A DNA stretch of 64,000 nt from Rhodococcus sp. WMMA185 (GCF_001767395.1 NZ_CP017014.1:1364001-1428000), one strand, 5' to 3'. Shown: positions 7,775 to 17,924, counted from the stretch's first letter. Notes: generated by a model from the letters alone, not told the origin. A program made the numbers and translations.

Positions 7775-8671
7775 CTACTTCTTGTCTGTGATGTCCATAC
7801 CCGGAACCGACACGTCGGCAAGATCGGGAAGGTTTGCTTCCGCCTCTGCGGTTCTCTTGCCCGCTCGTAAGCGCTTCTCCACCCGGGTCGCCACTACGGT
7901 CAGTGTCGAGTTGATGATGATCATGATGATGGCCACGACGATGAGGGACGGAAGGTAGTTGCCGTAGTAGGCGCCGATCTGCTGTCCCGACCGCACCACC
8001 TCTACATACCCGATGAGGTAACCGAGGGCGGAGTCCTTCAGTGCCACCACCATTTGCGAGATGATCGCGGGCAGCATCGCCGTGATTGCCTGTGGCAGCA
8101 AGATCGTCGCCATGATCTGGCTCTTGCGCATACCCAGCGCCATCGCGGCCTCACTCTGCCCCTTCGGGAGCGAGTTGATGCCCGACCGCACGATCTCCGC
8201 GATAACCGCGCCGTTGTACAGCGTCAGGCTCACGATGACCGCCGCGAGCGCGAGGTACGCCGATTGGAACACGTTGTACGCCGCGAACAGTTGGTAGGAG
8301 AAAATCATCAGGATCAGCACCGGGATGGCGCGGAACAATTCGACGATCACTCCGGCGATCCAGCGTATCGGCCGGTGATCCGACAATCGTCCGATGCCGA
8401 GGATCACACCGAAGATGAGCGCGAGCAGAATCGACGCGGCGGCAGCGATGAGCGTGCCGCGGATACCGGGAAGGAGATAGGTGGTCCACGACGTGGACTC
8501 GATGAACGGACTCCATTTCTCGGATGTCAGCTGGCCCTTGTCGTCGAGTGCCGTGTACACGAGGTAGCCGGCGCCCACCATGAGAGCGACGACGACGACG
8601 GAAGTCAGGTGGTAGAGCCTCTTGGCCTTCGGTCCAGGTGCGTCGTAAAGGACGGTGGCTGAATTACTCAT
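7775..8671 (-). CDS. gluD: glutamate ABC transporter permease GluD
   Basis: This 298-residue permease is one of two membrane subunits importing glutamate. It has five or six hydrophobic segments and the amino-acid-permease EAA loop [20 protein letters not shown], which contacts the ATPase GluA. The C-terminus carries a hydrophilic tail (from about residue 265) as in corynebacterial GluD. The ATG overlaps the gluC stop by 4 nt (ATGA). It is last in the glu cluster and converges on recX. Confidence 0.9.
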   Translation of the reverse strand: MSNSATVLYDAPGPKAKRLYHLTSVVVVALMVGAGYLVYTALDDKGQLTSEKWSPFIESTSWTTYLLPGIRGTLIAAAASILLALIFGVILGIGRLSDHRPIRWIAGVIVELFRAIPVLILMIFSYQLFAAYNVFQSAYLALAAVIVSLTLYNGAVIAEIVRSGINSLPKGQSEAAMALGMRKSQIMATILLPQAITAMLPAIISQMVVALKDSALGYLIGYVEVVRSGQQIGAYYGNYLPSLIVVAIIMIIINSTLTVVATRVEKRLRAGKRTAEAEANLPDLADVSVPGMDITDKK

Positions 8672-9348
8672 CGTGCAACCTCGAATCGCTTGCTCAGGTA
8701 CCCGAACAGAAGACCCATCGGCAGGGTCAGGATTACGAACCCGAGCGCGAAGATTCCACCGATGACGAAGATGGCGGCCTCGTTCTCGATCATTTCCTTC
8801 ATCAAAAGCGACGCCTCCGCGACGCCGATCACCGAGGCGATCGTCGTGTTCTTGGTCAGGGCGATCAGAACACTACCGAGCGGTGCGGTGACGGCGCGGA
8901 AAGCCTGCGGTAACACGATCAGTCGCAGATTCTGGGTGAACGTGAGTCCCAGTGACCGGCCCGCCTCTGCCTGACCGAAATGCACGGTGTTGATCCCGGC
9001 ACGGAGCGATTCGCACACGAAGGCCGCTGTATAGACACTGAGTCCGAGCACGGCCAGTCTGAAGTTGTTTTGTGCGAAGAAGGTGGGCGACTCTTCAGGG
9101 GCGAGCTTGACGCCCAACGTTTGGAAGAGGCCGAAGGAGGCGAAGATGACGATCAGCGTCAGCGGAGTGTTGCGGAAGATGGTTACATACGCAGCTCCGA
9201 TACCGCGTGCAATTGGGATCGGCGACACCCTCATGCCGGCCAGAACGGTGCCGATGATCAGTGCGCCGACGGCCGAGAACACGGTGAGTTGCACCGTCGT
9301 CCAGAACGCGCTGATCAGTTGATCGCCGTATTTGCTCAGTAAGTACAC
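8668..9348 (-). CDS. gluC: glutamate ABC transporter permease GluC
   Basis: This 226-residue membrane subunit pairs with GluD. It begins [20 protein letters not shown] and contains the permease motif [20 protein letters not shown] (EAA loop). The start is GTG 9348 with GGGAGA about 7 nt upstream. A stem-loop separates it from gluB, so its expression may be lower than that of the binding protein. It overlaps gluD at its 3' end. Confidence 0.9.
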   Translation of the reverse strand: MYLLSKYGDQLISAFWTTVQLTVFSAVGALIIGTVLAGMRVSPIPIARGIGAAYVTIFRNTPLTLIVIFASFGLFQTLGVKLAPEESPTFFAQNNFRLAVLGLSVYTAAFVCESLRAGINTVHFGQAEAGRSLGLTFTQNLRLIVLPQAFRAVTAPLGSVLIALTKNTTIASVIGVAEASLLMKEMIENEAAIFVIGGIFALGFVILTLPMGLLFGYLSKRFEVAR

Positions 9349-9390
9349 TTACCGTCTCCCAGGTCTCTGGTGGTGGTTCGTCTCGAACCG

Positions 9391-9421
9391 GGCCGGGCGG
9401 CCCCGAGGGAACCGTCCGGCC
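9391..9421 (-). terminator. stem-loop between gluB and gluC (partial terminator or mRNA stabiliser)
   Basis: GGCCGGGCGG (9391-9400) can pair with CCGTCCGGCC (9412-9421) with one G-T type mismatch. It lies 15 nt after the gluB stop and 42 nt before gluC. Such intercistronic hairpins often allow more binding protein than permease. A longer version lies after the second gluB copy. Confidence 0.6.
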
Positions 9422-9436
9422 GGATGTGTGAGTGGC

Positions 9437-10270
9437 TCAGTACCGATCGACGGTCGGCGGCGTAGGGATCTGGTAGCCCGATGCGCCGACGGTGTCGTTG
9501 AACGCACGTTCCCATGAGCCGTCCGCGATCATCTCGTCGATGGCATCGTTGATCTTGGCACGGGACTCGTCGTCGGTCTTAGCGAGGCCGATCCCATACG
9601 GCTCCTCGGTGAAGGGCTCGCCGACAACTTTCAGTTCGCCCGGGTAGCGCGCGGCGTACCCGGCGAGGATGATGTCGTCGGTGGTGACGGCGTCGACTGC
9701 ACCGTTGCGTAGCGCCTCGACGCATGCGGAGTACGTGTCGAACTCCTGGAGCTGGACGTCCCGGGCGTACCGATCCTTGACCGTCTGCGCAGGTGCAGAG
9801 CCGGTAACCGAGCACAGCTTCTTACCATCGTTGAGCGAGGTGGGGCCGGTGATGTCGGTGTTGTCGGACTGCACCAGGAGTGACTGTCCGGCTATGAAGT
9901 ACGGTCCCGCGAAGTCGACCTTCTGCTTGCGGGAATCGGTAATCGAATAGGTCGCAGCTACGTAGTCGACCTCGCCGTTCTCGATCAGCGTCTCGCGCTG
10001 AGCCGACGGGGCCTCCTTGAACGTGATGTTCTCGGGTGACACACCCAGTTTGTCGGCCACATACTTGGCGACCTCGACGTCGAAGCCGGTGAAGGAGCCA
10101 TCAGGATTTCGCAGCCCGAGCCCGGGCTGGTCGTACTTGATGCCGATGGTGAGGTGTCCGTCGGCCGCGCTCTCGACGGCACTCTTCGGTCCACTCCCGC
10201 CGCACGCGGATGCAACAACGGCGAGTGCCATGACCCCGATTCCTAATCGAACTGAGCGATGGATCTGCAT
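9437..10270 (-). CDS. gluB: glutamate-binding lipoprotein GluB (copy 1)
   Basis: This is the 277-residue solute-binding subunit, anchored outside the membrane. A signal peptide with lipobox VASAC puts the lipidated cysteine at residue 23. The mature part is a type-3 solute-binding fold: LTIGIKYDQPGLGLRNPDGS, then FTGFDVEVAKYVADKLGV, and a C-terminal GVASGYQ-like end. AAGGAG precedes the ATG. It is close to the copy at 11395-12231, especially in the last 100 residues. gluA lies upstream and gluC downstream. Confidence 0.92.
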   Translation of the reverse strand: MQIHRSVRLGIGVMALAVVASACGGSGPKSAVESAADGHLTIGIKYDQPGLGLRNPDGSFTGFDVEVAKYVADKLGVSPENITFKEAPSAQRETLIENGEVDYVAATYSITDSRKQKVDFAGPYFIAGQSLLVQSDNTDITGPTSLNDGKKLCSVTGSAPAQTVKDRYARDVQLQEFDTYSACVEALRNGAVDAVTTDDIILAGYAARYPGELKVVGEPFTEEPYGIGLAKTDDESRAKINDAIDEMIADGSWERAFNDTVGASGYQIPTPPTVDRY

Positions 10271-10301
10271 TCTGCTCCTTCGGTTGAATGCCGGTCTTCA
10301 G

Positions 10302-10310
10302 TGTCTGGCA
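10302..10310 (-). promoter_or_regulatory. gluB (copy 1) -10 region
   Basis: On the minus strand TGTGCCAGACA contains an extended -10 (TGTGC-CAGACA, hexamer at 10307-10302). The second gluB copy has nearly the same block, TGTGCTAGACA. The flanking bases CTGTGC and CACT are shared, which supports a common promoter. Transcription would start about 25 nt before the gene. Confidence 0.5.
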
Positions 10311-10369
10311 CAGTGGAAGCGAAGAGCACCTATATCGACTGGCACGAGCAGCGGACGATGCTCAGGCGA

Positions 10370-11152
10370 TCAATGACTGAGAATTTTGCCGAGGAAGTCC
10401 TTGGCCCGTTCGGAGGTCGGGGCGGTGAAGAAGGTGTTGGGATCGGTATCCTCTACGACCTGGCCATCGGCCATGAAGAGTACGCGGTCGCCGGCCTTCC
10501 GGGCGAAGCCCATTTCGTGCGTGACCACAAGCATTGTCATTCCTTCCTTGGCAAGCGAGGTCATGACGTCCAATACCTCGTTGACCATTTCCGGGTCGAG
10601 TGCTGATGTGGGCTCGTCGAACAACATGACCTTGGGGTTCATGGCGAGGGCACGTGCGATTGCAACTCTTTGCTGCTGCCCACCCGACAATTGCGCCGGG
10701 TACTTGTCCGCCTGGTTGGCGATGCCGACACGTTCGAGCAACTCGAGGGCCGTCGTTTTCGCGTCCGCGCTGCTCTTCTTCCGCACCTTCATGGGTGCGA
10801 GCATCACGTTCTCGAGGATCGTCTTGTGCGCGAAGAGGTTGAACGACTGAAATACCATCCCCACGTCGGCTCGTAGGGCTGCCAGAGCCTTACCCTCCGC
10901 GGGCAACACCTTGCCGTCGACTGCGATGGTGCCGGAATCGATGGGCTCGAGGCGGTTGATCGTCCGGCAGAGTGTCGACTTGCCGGATCCGGATGGTCCG
11001 AGAACGATCACTACCTGTCCGGCAGGAACCTCGAGGTCGATCTCCTGCAGCACGTGTAGGGCACCGTAGTGTTTGTTTACGGATTTCATCGAGATCATCG
11101 ACGGTGCCTCGCCTTTGAGTAGGGTCGGCGTCGCGTCGTCGGCATGCGTCAT
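10370..11152 (-). CDS. gluA: glutamate ABC transporter ATPase GluA
   Basis: This is the 260-residue ATPase of the glutamate importer. Walker [10 protein letters not shown] lies near residue 53, the signature [20 protein letters not shown] in the middle, and Walker [20 protein letters not shown] after it. The match to corynebacterial GluA is strong through most of the protein. The annotated ATG 11152 gives about 18 extra residues before [15 protein letters not shown]; the internal ATG at about 11098 is an alternative start. It lies between two gluB copies. Confidence 0.92.
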   Translation of the reverse strand: MTHADDATPTLLKGEAPSMISMKSVNKHYGALHVLQEIDLEVPAGQVVIVLGPSGSGKSTLCRTINRLEPIDSGTIAVDGKVLPAEGKALAALRADVGMVFQSFNLFAHKTILENVMLAPMKVRKKSSADAKTTALELLERVGIANQADKYPAQLSGGQQQRVAIARALAMNPKVMLFDEPTSALDPEMVNEVLDVMTSLAKEGMTMLVVTHEMGFARKAGDRVLFMADGQVVEDTDPNTFFTAPTSERAKDFLGKILSH

Positions 11153-11164
11153 AGTTGATGATTG

Positions 11165-11176
11165 TATGTCTAGACA
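11165..11176 (-). promoter_or_regulatory. gluA -10 region on a 10-bp palindrome
   Basis: The palindrome TGTCTAGACA (11167-11176) contains TAGACA, a likely -10 hexamer on the minus strand, about 15 nt before the gluA ATG. It resembles the -10 elements of both gluB copies. Confidence 0.45.
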
Positions 11177-11233
11177 GCAGGACGTTCTACCTGGACCGGT
11201 AAAGTGGCCGAGACGTGTGGGACTTGTGTCCTA

Positions 11234-11294
11234 ATCAGATCATGTCGTCCGTGACGAGGCGATTCATCGAAGGCCGCCAGTTGCATGATCTGAT
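11234..11294. repeat. 11-bp inverted repeat in the gluB2-gluA gap
   Basis: ATCAGATCATG (11234-11244) and CATGATCTGAT (11284-11294) are perfect reverse complements separated by 39 bp. The element lies between the terminator-like stem after the second gluB and the gluA promoter. It could be a regulator site or an RNA stem. Confidence 0.5.
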
Positions 11295-11321
11295 CTCCTG
11301 ACCAGCGATTCCGCTGTGGAT

Positions 11322-11362
11322 CCGGGCCGGGCGGCGCCCTCGAGGGGAACCGTCCGGCCCGG
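11322..11362 (-). terminator. terminator after gluB copy 2
   Basis: CCGGGCCGGGCGG (11322-11334) pairs with CCGTCCGGCCCGG (11350-11362) around a GC-rich loop. The stem starts 33 nt after the stop codon. It is a longer version of the hairpin downstream of the first gluB, so the duplication included the 3' untranslated part. Confidence 0.7.
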
Positions 11363-11394
11363 ACACGTGAGTGGCTCGCTACCGATCGACGGTC

Positions 11395-12231
11395 TCAGTA
11401 CCGATCGACGGTCGGGGGCGTCGGGAGCTGGTAGCCCGATGCACCGACGGTGTCGTTGAACGCACGCTCCCATGAGCCGTCCGCGATCATCTCGTCGATG
11501 GCGTCGTTGATCTGGCTCCGGGCCTCTGCATCGCCCTTCGCGACGCCGATCCCGTATCGCTCCTCGGTGAAGGGTTCGCCGACAACTTTCAGTTCGCCCG
11601 GGTATTGGGCGGCGTACCCGGCGAGGATGATGTCGTCGGTGGTCACGGCGTCGACTGCGCCGTTGCGCAGCGCCTCGACACATGCGGAGTACGTGTCGAA
11701 CTCCTGGAGCTGGACGTCATGCGCGTACTTGTCCTTGACCGTCTGCGCAGGCGTGGAGCCGGAAACCGAGCACAGCTTCTTACCGTCGTTGAGCGACTCG
11801 GGGCCGGTGATGTCCGCATTGTCGGACTTCACCAGGAGTGACTGCCCGGCGACGAAGTACGGTCCGGCGAAGTCGACCGATTCCTTGCGTGCATCGGTGA
11901 TCGAGTAGGTGGCGGCGACGAAGTCGACTTCACCGTTCTCGATCAGCGTCTCGCGCTGAGCCGACGGGGACTCCTTGAACGTGATGTTCTCGGGTGCAAC
12001 CCCCAGCTTGTCGGCCACGTACTTGGCGACCTCGACGTCGAAGCCGCTGAAGGACCCGTCGGGGTTGCGCAACCCGAGCCCGGGCTGGTCGTACTTGATG
12101 CCGACGACAAGTGAGCCATCGGACGCGCTCTGTAGAGCGCTGCGCTGCTCACCAGCACCGCCGCATGCGGATGCGACGACGGCGATCGCCATGACGCCGA
12201 TCCCCATACGAATCGAGCGATTGATCTTCAT
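11395..12231 (-). CDS. gluB2: glutamate-binding lipoprotein GluB paralogue (copy 2)
   Basis: This 278-residue lipoprotein is a paralogue of the GluB at 9437-10270. It has the same lipobox VASAC (Cys23) and solute-binding core; differences cluster in residues 24-45 and at scattered surface sites, while the C-terminal third is almost identical. GGAGG precedes the ATG. It has its own promoter and terminator and lies upstream of gluA, so it may be expressed separately and feed the same permease. The C-terminal coding bases TACCGATCGACGGTC are repeated just after the stop. The symbol is mine, to distinguish the copies. Confidence 0.88.
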   Translation of the reverse strand: MKINRSIRMGIGVMAIAVVASACGGAGEQRSALQSASDGSLVVGIKYDQPGLGLRNPDGSFSGFDVEVAKYVADKLGVAPENITFKESPSAQRETLIENGEVDFVAATYSITDARKESVDFAGPYFVAGQSLLVKSDNADITGPESLNDGKKLCSVSGSTPAQTVKDKYAHDVQLQEFDTYSACVEALRNGAVDAVTTDDIILAGYAAQYPGELKVVGEPFTEERYGIGVAKGDAEARSQINDAIDEMIADGSWERAFNDTVGASGYQLPTPPTVDRY

Positions 12232-12264
12232 GCAGATCCTCCATTTGAAACAACAGGTGTGGAG

Positions 12265-12275
12265 TGTCTAGCACA
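12265..12275 (-). promoter_or_regulatory. gluB copy 2 -10 region
   Basis: TGTGCTAGACA on the minus strand is an extended -10 with hexamer TAGACA at 12270-12265, about 34 nt before the ATG. It is a common actinobacterial SigA-type -10. No clear -35 is visible. Confidence 0.55.
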
Positions 12276-12512
12276 GTCGCTGCTCGATTACACAGGTTTG
12301 CCATCAACTTCACATGGTGAATCCTTGAATTTCGCAGGCTGAAAATCTTTCCTGGGTAACGCATTTGTTCCTCGGAAGCGAGCCGCTGGAGGCGATGCTC
12401 CGGCGGCCGGAGGCAGAAACCGGTTTCGACGGACGGTGCACCCACGGTGATGTCGATGAAGTCGGCTCGCCCGCGACGAGGTGGGTCGGTTGCGAGCCGT
12501 ACCCTTGTATAG

Positions 12513-14054
12513 GTGGACACGATCGACGAAAACCCCTTTCCGCGCAGCCGCGGTGATGATCAGCGCAGCTACGAGGTGCGTACCTACGGCTGCCAGATGA
12601 ATGTGCACGATTCCGAGCGGCTGTCCGGTCTGCTCGAAGACGCGGGCTACACGAAGGCAGGCGCAGGACAGGTGCCCGACCTCGTGGTCTTCAACACGTG
12701 CGCGGTCCGGGAGAACGCCGACAACAAGCTCTACGGCAACCTGAGTCATCTCGCACCGGCGAAGGAACGCAATCCCGACATGCAGATCGCAGTGGGTGGT
12801 TGTTTGGCTCAGAAGGACCGCGACATCGTCGTAGAAAAGGCGCCGTGGGTCGACGTGGTGTTCGGTACCCACAACATCGGGTCGCTTCCTGTGCTCCTCG
12901 ATCGAGCACGCCACAATCGGCGGGCAGAGGTTGAGATCCTCGACACGCTCGAGGCATTTCCTTCCACCTTGCCCGCCAAACGGGAGTCGGCTTACGCGGG
13001 TTGGGTGTCCATTTCCGTGGGATGCAACAACACGTGCACGTTCTGCATCGTGCCCGCACTGCGCGGCAAGGAAATCGACCGGCGCCCCGGCGACATCCTG
13101 GCGGAGGTCCAGGCACTGGTGAAAGAAGGTGTCCTCGAGGTCACCCTTCTCGGGCAGAACGTAAACGCGTACGGGGTGTCCTTCGCCGACCCGGAGCAAC
13201 CCCGAGACCGCGGTGCGTTCGCCGCACTGCTTCGTGCGTGCGGGGACATCGAAGGGCTCGAGCGGGTCCGTTTCACGTCACCGCACCCAGCCGAGTTCAC
13301 CGACGACGTCATCGAGGCGATGGCCGCGACCCCCAACGTGTGTCCGCAGTTGCACATGCCCCTGCAGTCCGGTTCGGACCGAGTATTGAAGGCGATGCGC
13401 CGCTCCTACCGGAAGTCGCGGTTCCTCGGGATCATCGACAAGGTACGCACCGCGATGCCGCACGCGGCGATAACTACCGACATCATCGTGGGCTTTCCAG
13501 GCGAGACCGAGGAAGACTTCCAGGAAACTCTCGACGTCGTCCGCCGGGCGCGATTTACCAGTGCCTTCACGTTCCAGTACTCCAAGCGGCCCGGTACCCC
13601 GGCAGCTGAGATGGACGAGCAGGTCCCGAAGGCCGTCGTTCAAGAACGGTACGACCGTCTCATTGCGTTGCAGGAGGAGATTTCCCTCGAGGAGAACCGG
13701 AAGTTCGTCGGGGCCGAGGTGGAACTACTCGTCGCCGCCGGCGAGGGCCGGAAGAACGCAGAGACAGCCCGAATGAGCGGCCGCGCACGAGACGGCAGGC
13801 TCGTCCACTTCCGGCCGGAGGGAAACCTCGACGGAATCATTCGACCCGGCGACGTCGTCACGATCGTCGTCAGCGCTGCGGCGCCTCACCACCTCGTCGC
13901 CGATACCCCGGTCTTGACACATCGACGAACCCGCGCGGGTGACTCCTTCGATAGGGGCGTCACTCCGAAGACCCCGCCGATCGGCGTAGGACTCGGTCTA
14001 CCGAAGATCGGCGCCCCGGCACAACTACCTGCTCAGATTGGATGCAACGCATGA
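12513..14054 (+). CDS. miaB: tRNA-2-methylthio-N6-dimethylallyladenosine synthase MiaB
   Basis: MiaB is a radical-SAM methylthiotransferase that adds a methylthio group to i6A37 of tRNA; MiaA, encoded nearby, makes i6A. The 513-residue protein has the N-terminal cluster cysteines C27, C63 and C97 and the radical-SAM triad C171-x3-C175-x2-C178 in [24 protein letters not shown]-like region follows at about 390-460. The tail ends without a clear domain. GTG 12513 is preceded by TACCCT, 7 nt upstream, so the mRNA may be leaderless. The stop overlaps the next gene's ATG. Confidence 0.95.
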   Translation: MDTIDENPFPRSRGDDQRSYEVRTYGCQMNVHDSERLSGLLEDAGYTKAGAGQVPDLVVFNTCAVRENADNKLYGNLSHLAPAKERNPDMQIAVGGCLAQKDRDIVVEKAPWVDVVFGTHNIGSLPVLLDRARHNRRAEVEILDTLEAFPSTLPAKRESAYAGWVSISVGCNNTCTFCIVPALRGKEIDRRPGDILAEVQALVKEGVLEVTLLGQNVNAYGVSFADPEQPRDRGAFAALLRACGDIEGLERVRFTSPHPAEFTDDVIEAMAATPNVCPQLHMPLQSGSDRVLKAMRRSYRKSRFLGIIDKVRTAMPHAAITTDIIVGFPGETEEDFQETLDVVRRARFTSAFTFQYSKRPGTPAAEMDEQVPKAVVQERYDRLIALQEEISLEENRKFVGAEVELLVAAGEGRKNAETARMSGRARDGRLVHFRPEGNLDGIIRPGDVVTIVVSAAAPHHLVADTPVLTHRRTRAGDSFDRGVTPKTPPIGVGLGLPKIGAPAQLPAQIGCNA

Positions 14055-14656
14055 CCTCCGCGGACGACTTCGATCGGACCCCCGGCGAGAAGTCGAGTAA
14101 CGAGAGCGATCCGATCGAGGATTACCGAAAAGACTTCGACGCCGCCGAGAAGAAAGTGGCCGGTGAGATCGACCCGGGCGTGCGTGCGCTGGTGGTCGCG
14201 GTCGCAATCGTGATCTTGCTGGGCTCGTTGACGTTGCCGCATTCCGGCATCGCGAACGGGTGGGAGGTGCTGGTGAACAGCAACGAGGCGCGCGCCGAGT
14301 CGATCGCACTTCCGTCGCGTCTGTTCGTCGGGTTCGCGGTGGTGTTCGGAGTGATCGTGTCGATGTTGGCCCTGGTCACCCGCCGTTGGATTCTGGCCTG
14401 GATCGCTCTCGCGGGCACTGCTGTGTCCATCGTGCTCGGGATGCTTGCCATCTGGTCGCGGCAGACACCGCCACCGGGAGTCGTTGCCTCCGGTCCCGGA
14501 ATAGGGCTGATCATCGGTTGGCTCGTCGTCATCGTGCTCACGTTCCACTGGCTGAAGGTGGTCTGGGGACGAACCGCGCTCCAGATGGCGGCCGAAGAAG
14601 AACGCCGCGCCGCAGCCGCGGAAGCGGAGCGGCGCGGCGATTGGAACGTCGGCTGA
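14051..14656 (+). CDS. conserved four-helix membrane protein (Rv2732c-like)
   Basis: This 201-residue protein has a charged N-terminal 40 residues, then four predicted membrane segments: [57 protein letters not shown] and [19 protein letters not shown] basic, alanine- and glutamate-rich tail follows. I chose ATG 14051, which overlaps the miaB stop as ATGA; ATG 14042 is in the same frame. It sits next to miaB in mycobacteria too. No function is established. Confidence 0.75.
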   Translation: MTSADDFDRTPGEKSSNESDPIEDYRKDFDAAEKKVAGEIDPGVRALVVAVAIVILLGSLTLPHSGIANGWEVLVNSNEARAESIALPSRLFVGFAVVFGVIVSMLALVTRRWILAWIALAGTAVSIVLGMLAIWSRQTPPPGVVASGPGIGLIIGWLVVIVLTFHWLKVVWGRTALQMAAEEERRAAAAEAERRGDWNVG

Positions 14657-14695
14657 CGCCGAGCCCGACCCGCTGCGGGCCCGTGGTACGTGGCG

Positions 14696-16075
14696 CTAGT
14701 GACCGCTGATGGCCTCCTCCGCAGCCTCGGCCCATTCACGCCACTGCTTGGCCTGTGCGAGTGCAGTCTCGGCATCCTTCGTCTTACCCGCCGCCGTGGC
14801 CTTGGCGGCCTGTTCCTCGAACTGCGCGACGCGTTCCCGGAACTGCGCAGCGCGTGCCATGGCCTCCGGGTCGGTGCGACGCCACTGCTCGTCGGCGGCG
14901 TCGTGAACCCGCTTCTCGACGGCCCGAAGCTTGCCTTCGAGGTCGTGCATCCGCTCGCGAGGCACTTTGCCGATGGCGTCCCACTTCTCCTGGAGGTCAC
15001 GCAGTGCGGCCCTCGCGGCGGCGATGTCCTTGGACGGATCGATGTTCTGGGCGCTCTTCAGCAGCGCCTCTTTGGCCACGGCGTTCTCCTCGAACTCGGC
15101 ATCACGCTCGGAGGAGGCCGCATTGCGGGCAGAGAAGAACACGTCCTGGGCGGTCTTGAACCGTTTCCACAGTGCGTCGTCTGCGTCGCGTGGAGCGCGA
15201 CCGGCCGCCTTCCACTCGGTGAGGAGATCGCGAAACGCTCCCGCGGTGGGACCCCAATCGGTCGAACTCGATAGCGCCTCGGCCTGGACGACAAGTTCTT
15301 CCTTCCTCGCCTTGGCAGCCGCACGCTCACGGTCGAGTTCGGCAAAGTGCGCGCCGCGCCGCCGGTTGAACGCCTCCCGCGCCTTGGAATACCGCTTCCA
15401 CAGCGCATCGTCGATTTTGCGATCGATTCCGCGGATGGTCTTCCACTCGTCCAGGATCTCTCGTAGACGGTCGCCCGCAGCTTTCCACTGCGTCGACTCG
15501 GCGCCGATCTTCTCGGCCTCGGCGGCCAGTTCTTCCTTGCGTTCGATGTGGGCCTTTCGAGACAGTTCCTTCTCATGCTTGGCATGGGCCGCCGCCTCGT
15601 CCGATTCCACGATGATGACATCGAGGCGCGCCGCGAGTGAGTCGATGTCGCCGATCACCGCGGCGGTCGGAAGTGACTCGGCGATCGCGACCGCTGCCGC
15701 CTTCGTCTTCTTCGCGTCGCCGGCGCCCGAACTCAGCCTTGCTTCGAGCAGAGCCACCTCCGTCGCGAGATCATCGAAACGCCGACCGAAGTGTGCCAGT
15801 CCCTCCGCAGCATCGCCGGCCTGCCACGAGCCGATCTGCCGTTCTCCGTCCGCGGTCTTGACCCAGGCCGTGCCGTCTTCGTCGACGCGACCGAACTTGC
15901 TCGGATCGCTCTCGGCGGGGACAGGAGGAGCGGAGAGGGCGTGCGTCGGGGTGGGGTGGGGCTTGGGTACACCGGGTTTGGCGGGCCCACTCGGTTTCGG
16001 GACGCTGGGCTTCGGCGTGTCGTGCTGCTGAGCGGCAGGCTCCACGCCGGGCTGCGCGTCGCTGCTGTCGGTCAT
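14696..16075 (-). CDS. DUF349 repeat protein (Rv2731-like)
   Basis: This 459-residue protein is mostly charged helix. After a proline-rich N-terminus of about 60 residues it carries repeated DUF349 segments with the WK.....R..D..LW.RF/Y pattern, for example [19 protein letters not shown] and [20 protein letters not shown]. Long stretches are likely coiled coil. I chose ATG 16075 because GAGG lies 8 nt upstream; ATG 16102 would add nine residues. Other DUF349 proteins are linked to ribosome or nucleoid functions, but none is proven for this family. It converges on the membrane protein gene. Confidence 0.82.
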   Translation of the reverse strand: MTDSSDAQPGVEPAAQQHDTPKPSVPKPSGPAKPGVPKPHPTPTHALSAPPVPAESDPSKFGRVDEDGTAWVKTADGERQIGSWQAGDAAEGLAHFGRRFDDLATEVALLEARLSSGAGDAKKTKAAAVAIAESLPTAAVIGDIDSLAARLDVIIVESDEAAAHAKHEKELSRKAHIERKEELAAEAEKIGAESTQWKAAGDRLREILDEWKTIRGIDRKIDDALWKRYSKAREAFNRRRGAHFAELDRERAAAKARKEELVVQAEALSSSTDWGPTAGAFRDLLTEWKAAGRAPRDADDALWKRFKTAQDVFFSARNAASSERDAEFEENAVAKEALLKSAQNIDPSKDIAAARAALRDLQEKWDAIGKVPRERMHDLEGKLRAVEKRVHDAADEQWRRTDPEAMARAAQFRERVAQFEEQAAKATAAGKTKDAETALAQAKQWREWAEAAEEAISGH

Positions 16076-16133
16076 CGGTACCTCATCTCTGCCGCGCGTC
16101 ACGGCTGCCTGAACGCATTATCGACTCCATACG

Positions 16134-16173
16134 ACCCGGTACGGGTGCTGGTTTCCATTCAACCCGGTACGGG
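16134..16173. repeat. two copies of an ACCCGGTACGGG palindrome
   Basis: ACCCG-GTA-CGGGT (16134-16146) and ACCCG-GTA-CGGG (16162-16173) are near-perfect palindromes whose starts are 28 bp apart. They lie 60-100 bp upstream of the DUF349 gene and before the divergent gene at 16282. Two copies in one promoter gap look like a pair of operators; the regulator is unknown. Confidence 0.5.
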
Positions 16174-16281
16174 CCCTATGAGCTATTGAATCAGGTCGGT
16201 GGGTCTCTGGTTTGCAACCGATCGGCTGCTATGCCCGATTCGCATGCCGGACGCTTGTGCGCGGTCGGCTAGCGTGACGGT

Positions 16282-16998
16282 GTGTTCAACGCCGCAATCC
16301 TCGTGCCTTCGCCGCCGCTTCTGGTTCCCGAACTGTCAGGGCCGGCGGCTGTAGAGGCGACTCCTCTACGAGATGCGGTCGCTGCGGCCGCCGAGGCGCT
16401 GTACGCGCTCACAACCGATTGGGTAGCGATCGGGGCGGCGTCGGAGGCGGCCGACATCGAGCCGGATGTCCGAGGCACCTATCGCGGGTACGGCGTCGAT
16501 GTGCGGGTCGCGCTGCGCCCTGGCTCGGCCCGCGAGCCAGACCCGGACCTACCATTGGCTGCGCTCACGGCCGGATGGATCCGGGGCACGTGCGCGCCCA
16601 CGGCCGTCGTCGATGCACGGATACTGGCGTTCGACCTGTCGGCGGAGCAATGCGCCGAGTACGGTGCCGAACTGCGTTCTTACCTCGACCACGATCACAA
16701 GCCCCGCGGCCTCATGATCGTCGCGGACGGCGCGAACACGCTCGATGCACGGGCCCCCGGTGCGTTCGACCCACGTGCGGGGGGTGTGCAGGCGAGGATC
16801 GAGACGGCCCTGGACATCGGTGACCGCGACACGCTGCTCGCGCTCGAACCCTCGGAATGCGCGTCACTCGGTATCGGCGGGCGCGTTCCCTGGCAGGTGT
16901 TGGCCGGTGTGTTCGGCGTTCCACCATCCTCATGCCGGACGTTCTACAGCGCGGCCCCGTACGGGGTGGGCTACCACGTCGGGGAGTGGCGCCCGTGA
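16282..16998 (+). CDS. conserved protein, extradiol-dioxygenase (LigB)-like (Rv2728c-like)
   Basis: This 238-residue protein starts [20 protein letters not shown], resembling the first strand and PxxP loop of class III extradiol dioxygenase B subunits. Histidines are sparse; the [12 protein letters not shown] stretch and the C-terminal [10 protein letters not shown] could hold some, but a full iron site is not evident, so catalysis is doubtful. The GTG start is preceded by TAGCGT with a 6-nt gap and no Shine-Dalgarno, indicating leaderless expression. The stop overlaps the miaA start (GTGA). The gene is a constant neighbour of miaA in actinobacteria. Confidence 0.7.
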   Translation: MFNAAILVPSPPLLVPELSGPAAVEATPLRDAVAAAAEALYALTTDWVAIGAASEAADIEPDVRGTYRGYGVDVRVALRPGSAREPDPDLPLAALTAGWIRGTCAPTAVVDARILAFDLSAEQCAEYGAELRSYLDHDHKPRGLMIVADGANTLDARAPGAFDPRAGGVQARIETALDIGDRDTLLALEPSECASLGIGGRVPWQVLAGVFGVPPSSCRTFYSAAPYGVGYHVGEWRP

Positions 16999-17924
16999 CG
17001 CGGCCTGCGCCTGTTGCCGTCGTCGGCCCCACCGGTACCGGTAAATCTGATCTCGCCCTGGATCTGGCCGAACGCCTTCGCGGTGAGATCGTCAATATCG
17101 ACGCGATGCAGTTGTACCGGGGAATGGACATCGGCACTGCAAAACTCGCCCCCGCAGAGCGGCGCGGGATACCGCACCATCAACTCGACGTGCTCGACGT
17201 GACCCAGACTGCCACCGTCGCCAATTATCAGCAGGCGGCGGCCCATGATGTCGAGGAGATCACAGAGCGCGGCGCCGTGCCAATCATCGTCGGCGGATCG
17301 ATGATGTATGTCCAGTCGCTGCTCGACGAGTGGAGTTTCCCCGCCACCGACGCGGACGTACGGGCGCGATGGGAGGCGTTTCTCGCGCAGCGGGGTGTCG
17401 CGGCCGTGCATGAAGAATTGAGCCGTGTCGACCCCGAGGCTGCGGCATCGATCCTCCCGACCGACGGGAGGCGCCTGGTCAGAGCGCTCGAGGTCGTGGA
17501 GATCACTGGCCGGCCGTTTGCGGCGTCCGCGCCGCGCATCGGCGAGCCGCGATGGGGAACACGGATCATCGGCGTCGACCGCGAGAGCACCGAACTGGAC
17601 GAGAGGCTCCGGCTCCGCACGCGACTGATGTTCGAGCGAGGTCTCGTCGATGAAGTGCGGGGACTGATCGACGTGGGCTTGCGAGAAGGTGTGACTGCCC
17701 CTCGGGCGATCGGCTACGCACAGGTCCTGGCGTGGTTCGACGGCGAATACGATCTCGACGAGGCGCAGGAGCGCACCTTCATCGGCACTCGCCGGTACGT
17801 GCGTCGGCAGCGGTCGTGGTTCCGTCGGGATCGCCGCATCCGTTGGGTGGACGGAAACGACCCCGACATTGCTAACACCGTGATCAGAGGACTCGACGAC
17901 ATCCGGATGCTCGGAGAGCGATGA
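16995..17924 (+). CDS. miaA: tRNA dimethylallyltransferase MiaA
   Basis: MiaA transfers a dimethylallyl group to A37 of tRNAs that read UNN codons, the substrate for MiaB. The 309-residue protein starts with the P-loop [20 protein letters not shown] at about residues 9-28, followed by [20 protein letters not shown] and the HHQLDVLD motif. I chose GTG 16995, which overlaps the upstream stop; the longer upstream frame is the other gene's shadow. miaA and miaB lie in the same cluster, 4.5 kb apart. Confidence 0.95.
   Translation: MTRPAPVAVVGPTGTGKSDLALDLAERLRGEIVNIDAMQLYRGMDIGTAKLAPAERRGIPHHQLDVLDVTQTATVANYQQAAAHDVEEITERGAVPIIVGGSMMYVQSLLDEWSFPATDADVRARWEAFLAQRGVAAVHEELSRVDPEAAASILPTDGRRLVRALEVVEITGRPFAASAPRIGEPRWGTRIIGVDRESTELDERLRLRTRLMFERGLVDEVRGLIDVGLREGVTAPRAIGYAQVLAWFDGEYDLDEAQERTFIGTRRYVRRQRSWFRRDRRIRWVDGNDPDIANTVIRGLDDIRMLGER

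Noticed and set aside
12309-12321. TTCAC-ATG-GTGAA dyad upstream of gluB2
   Set aside because: It is short, lies further upstream than the -10 region, and matches no regulator site I can name.
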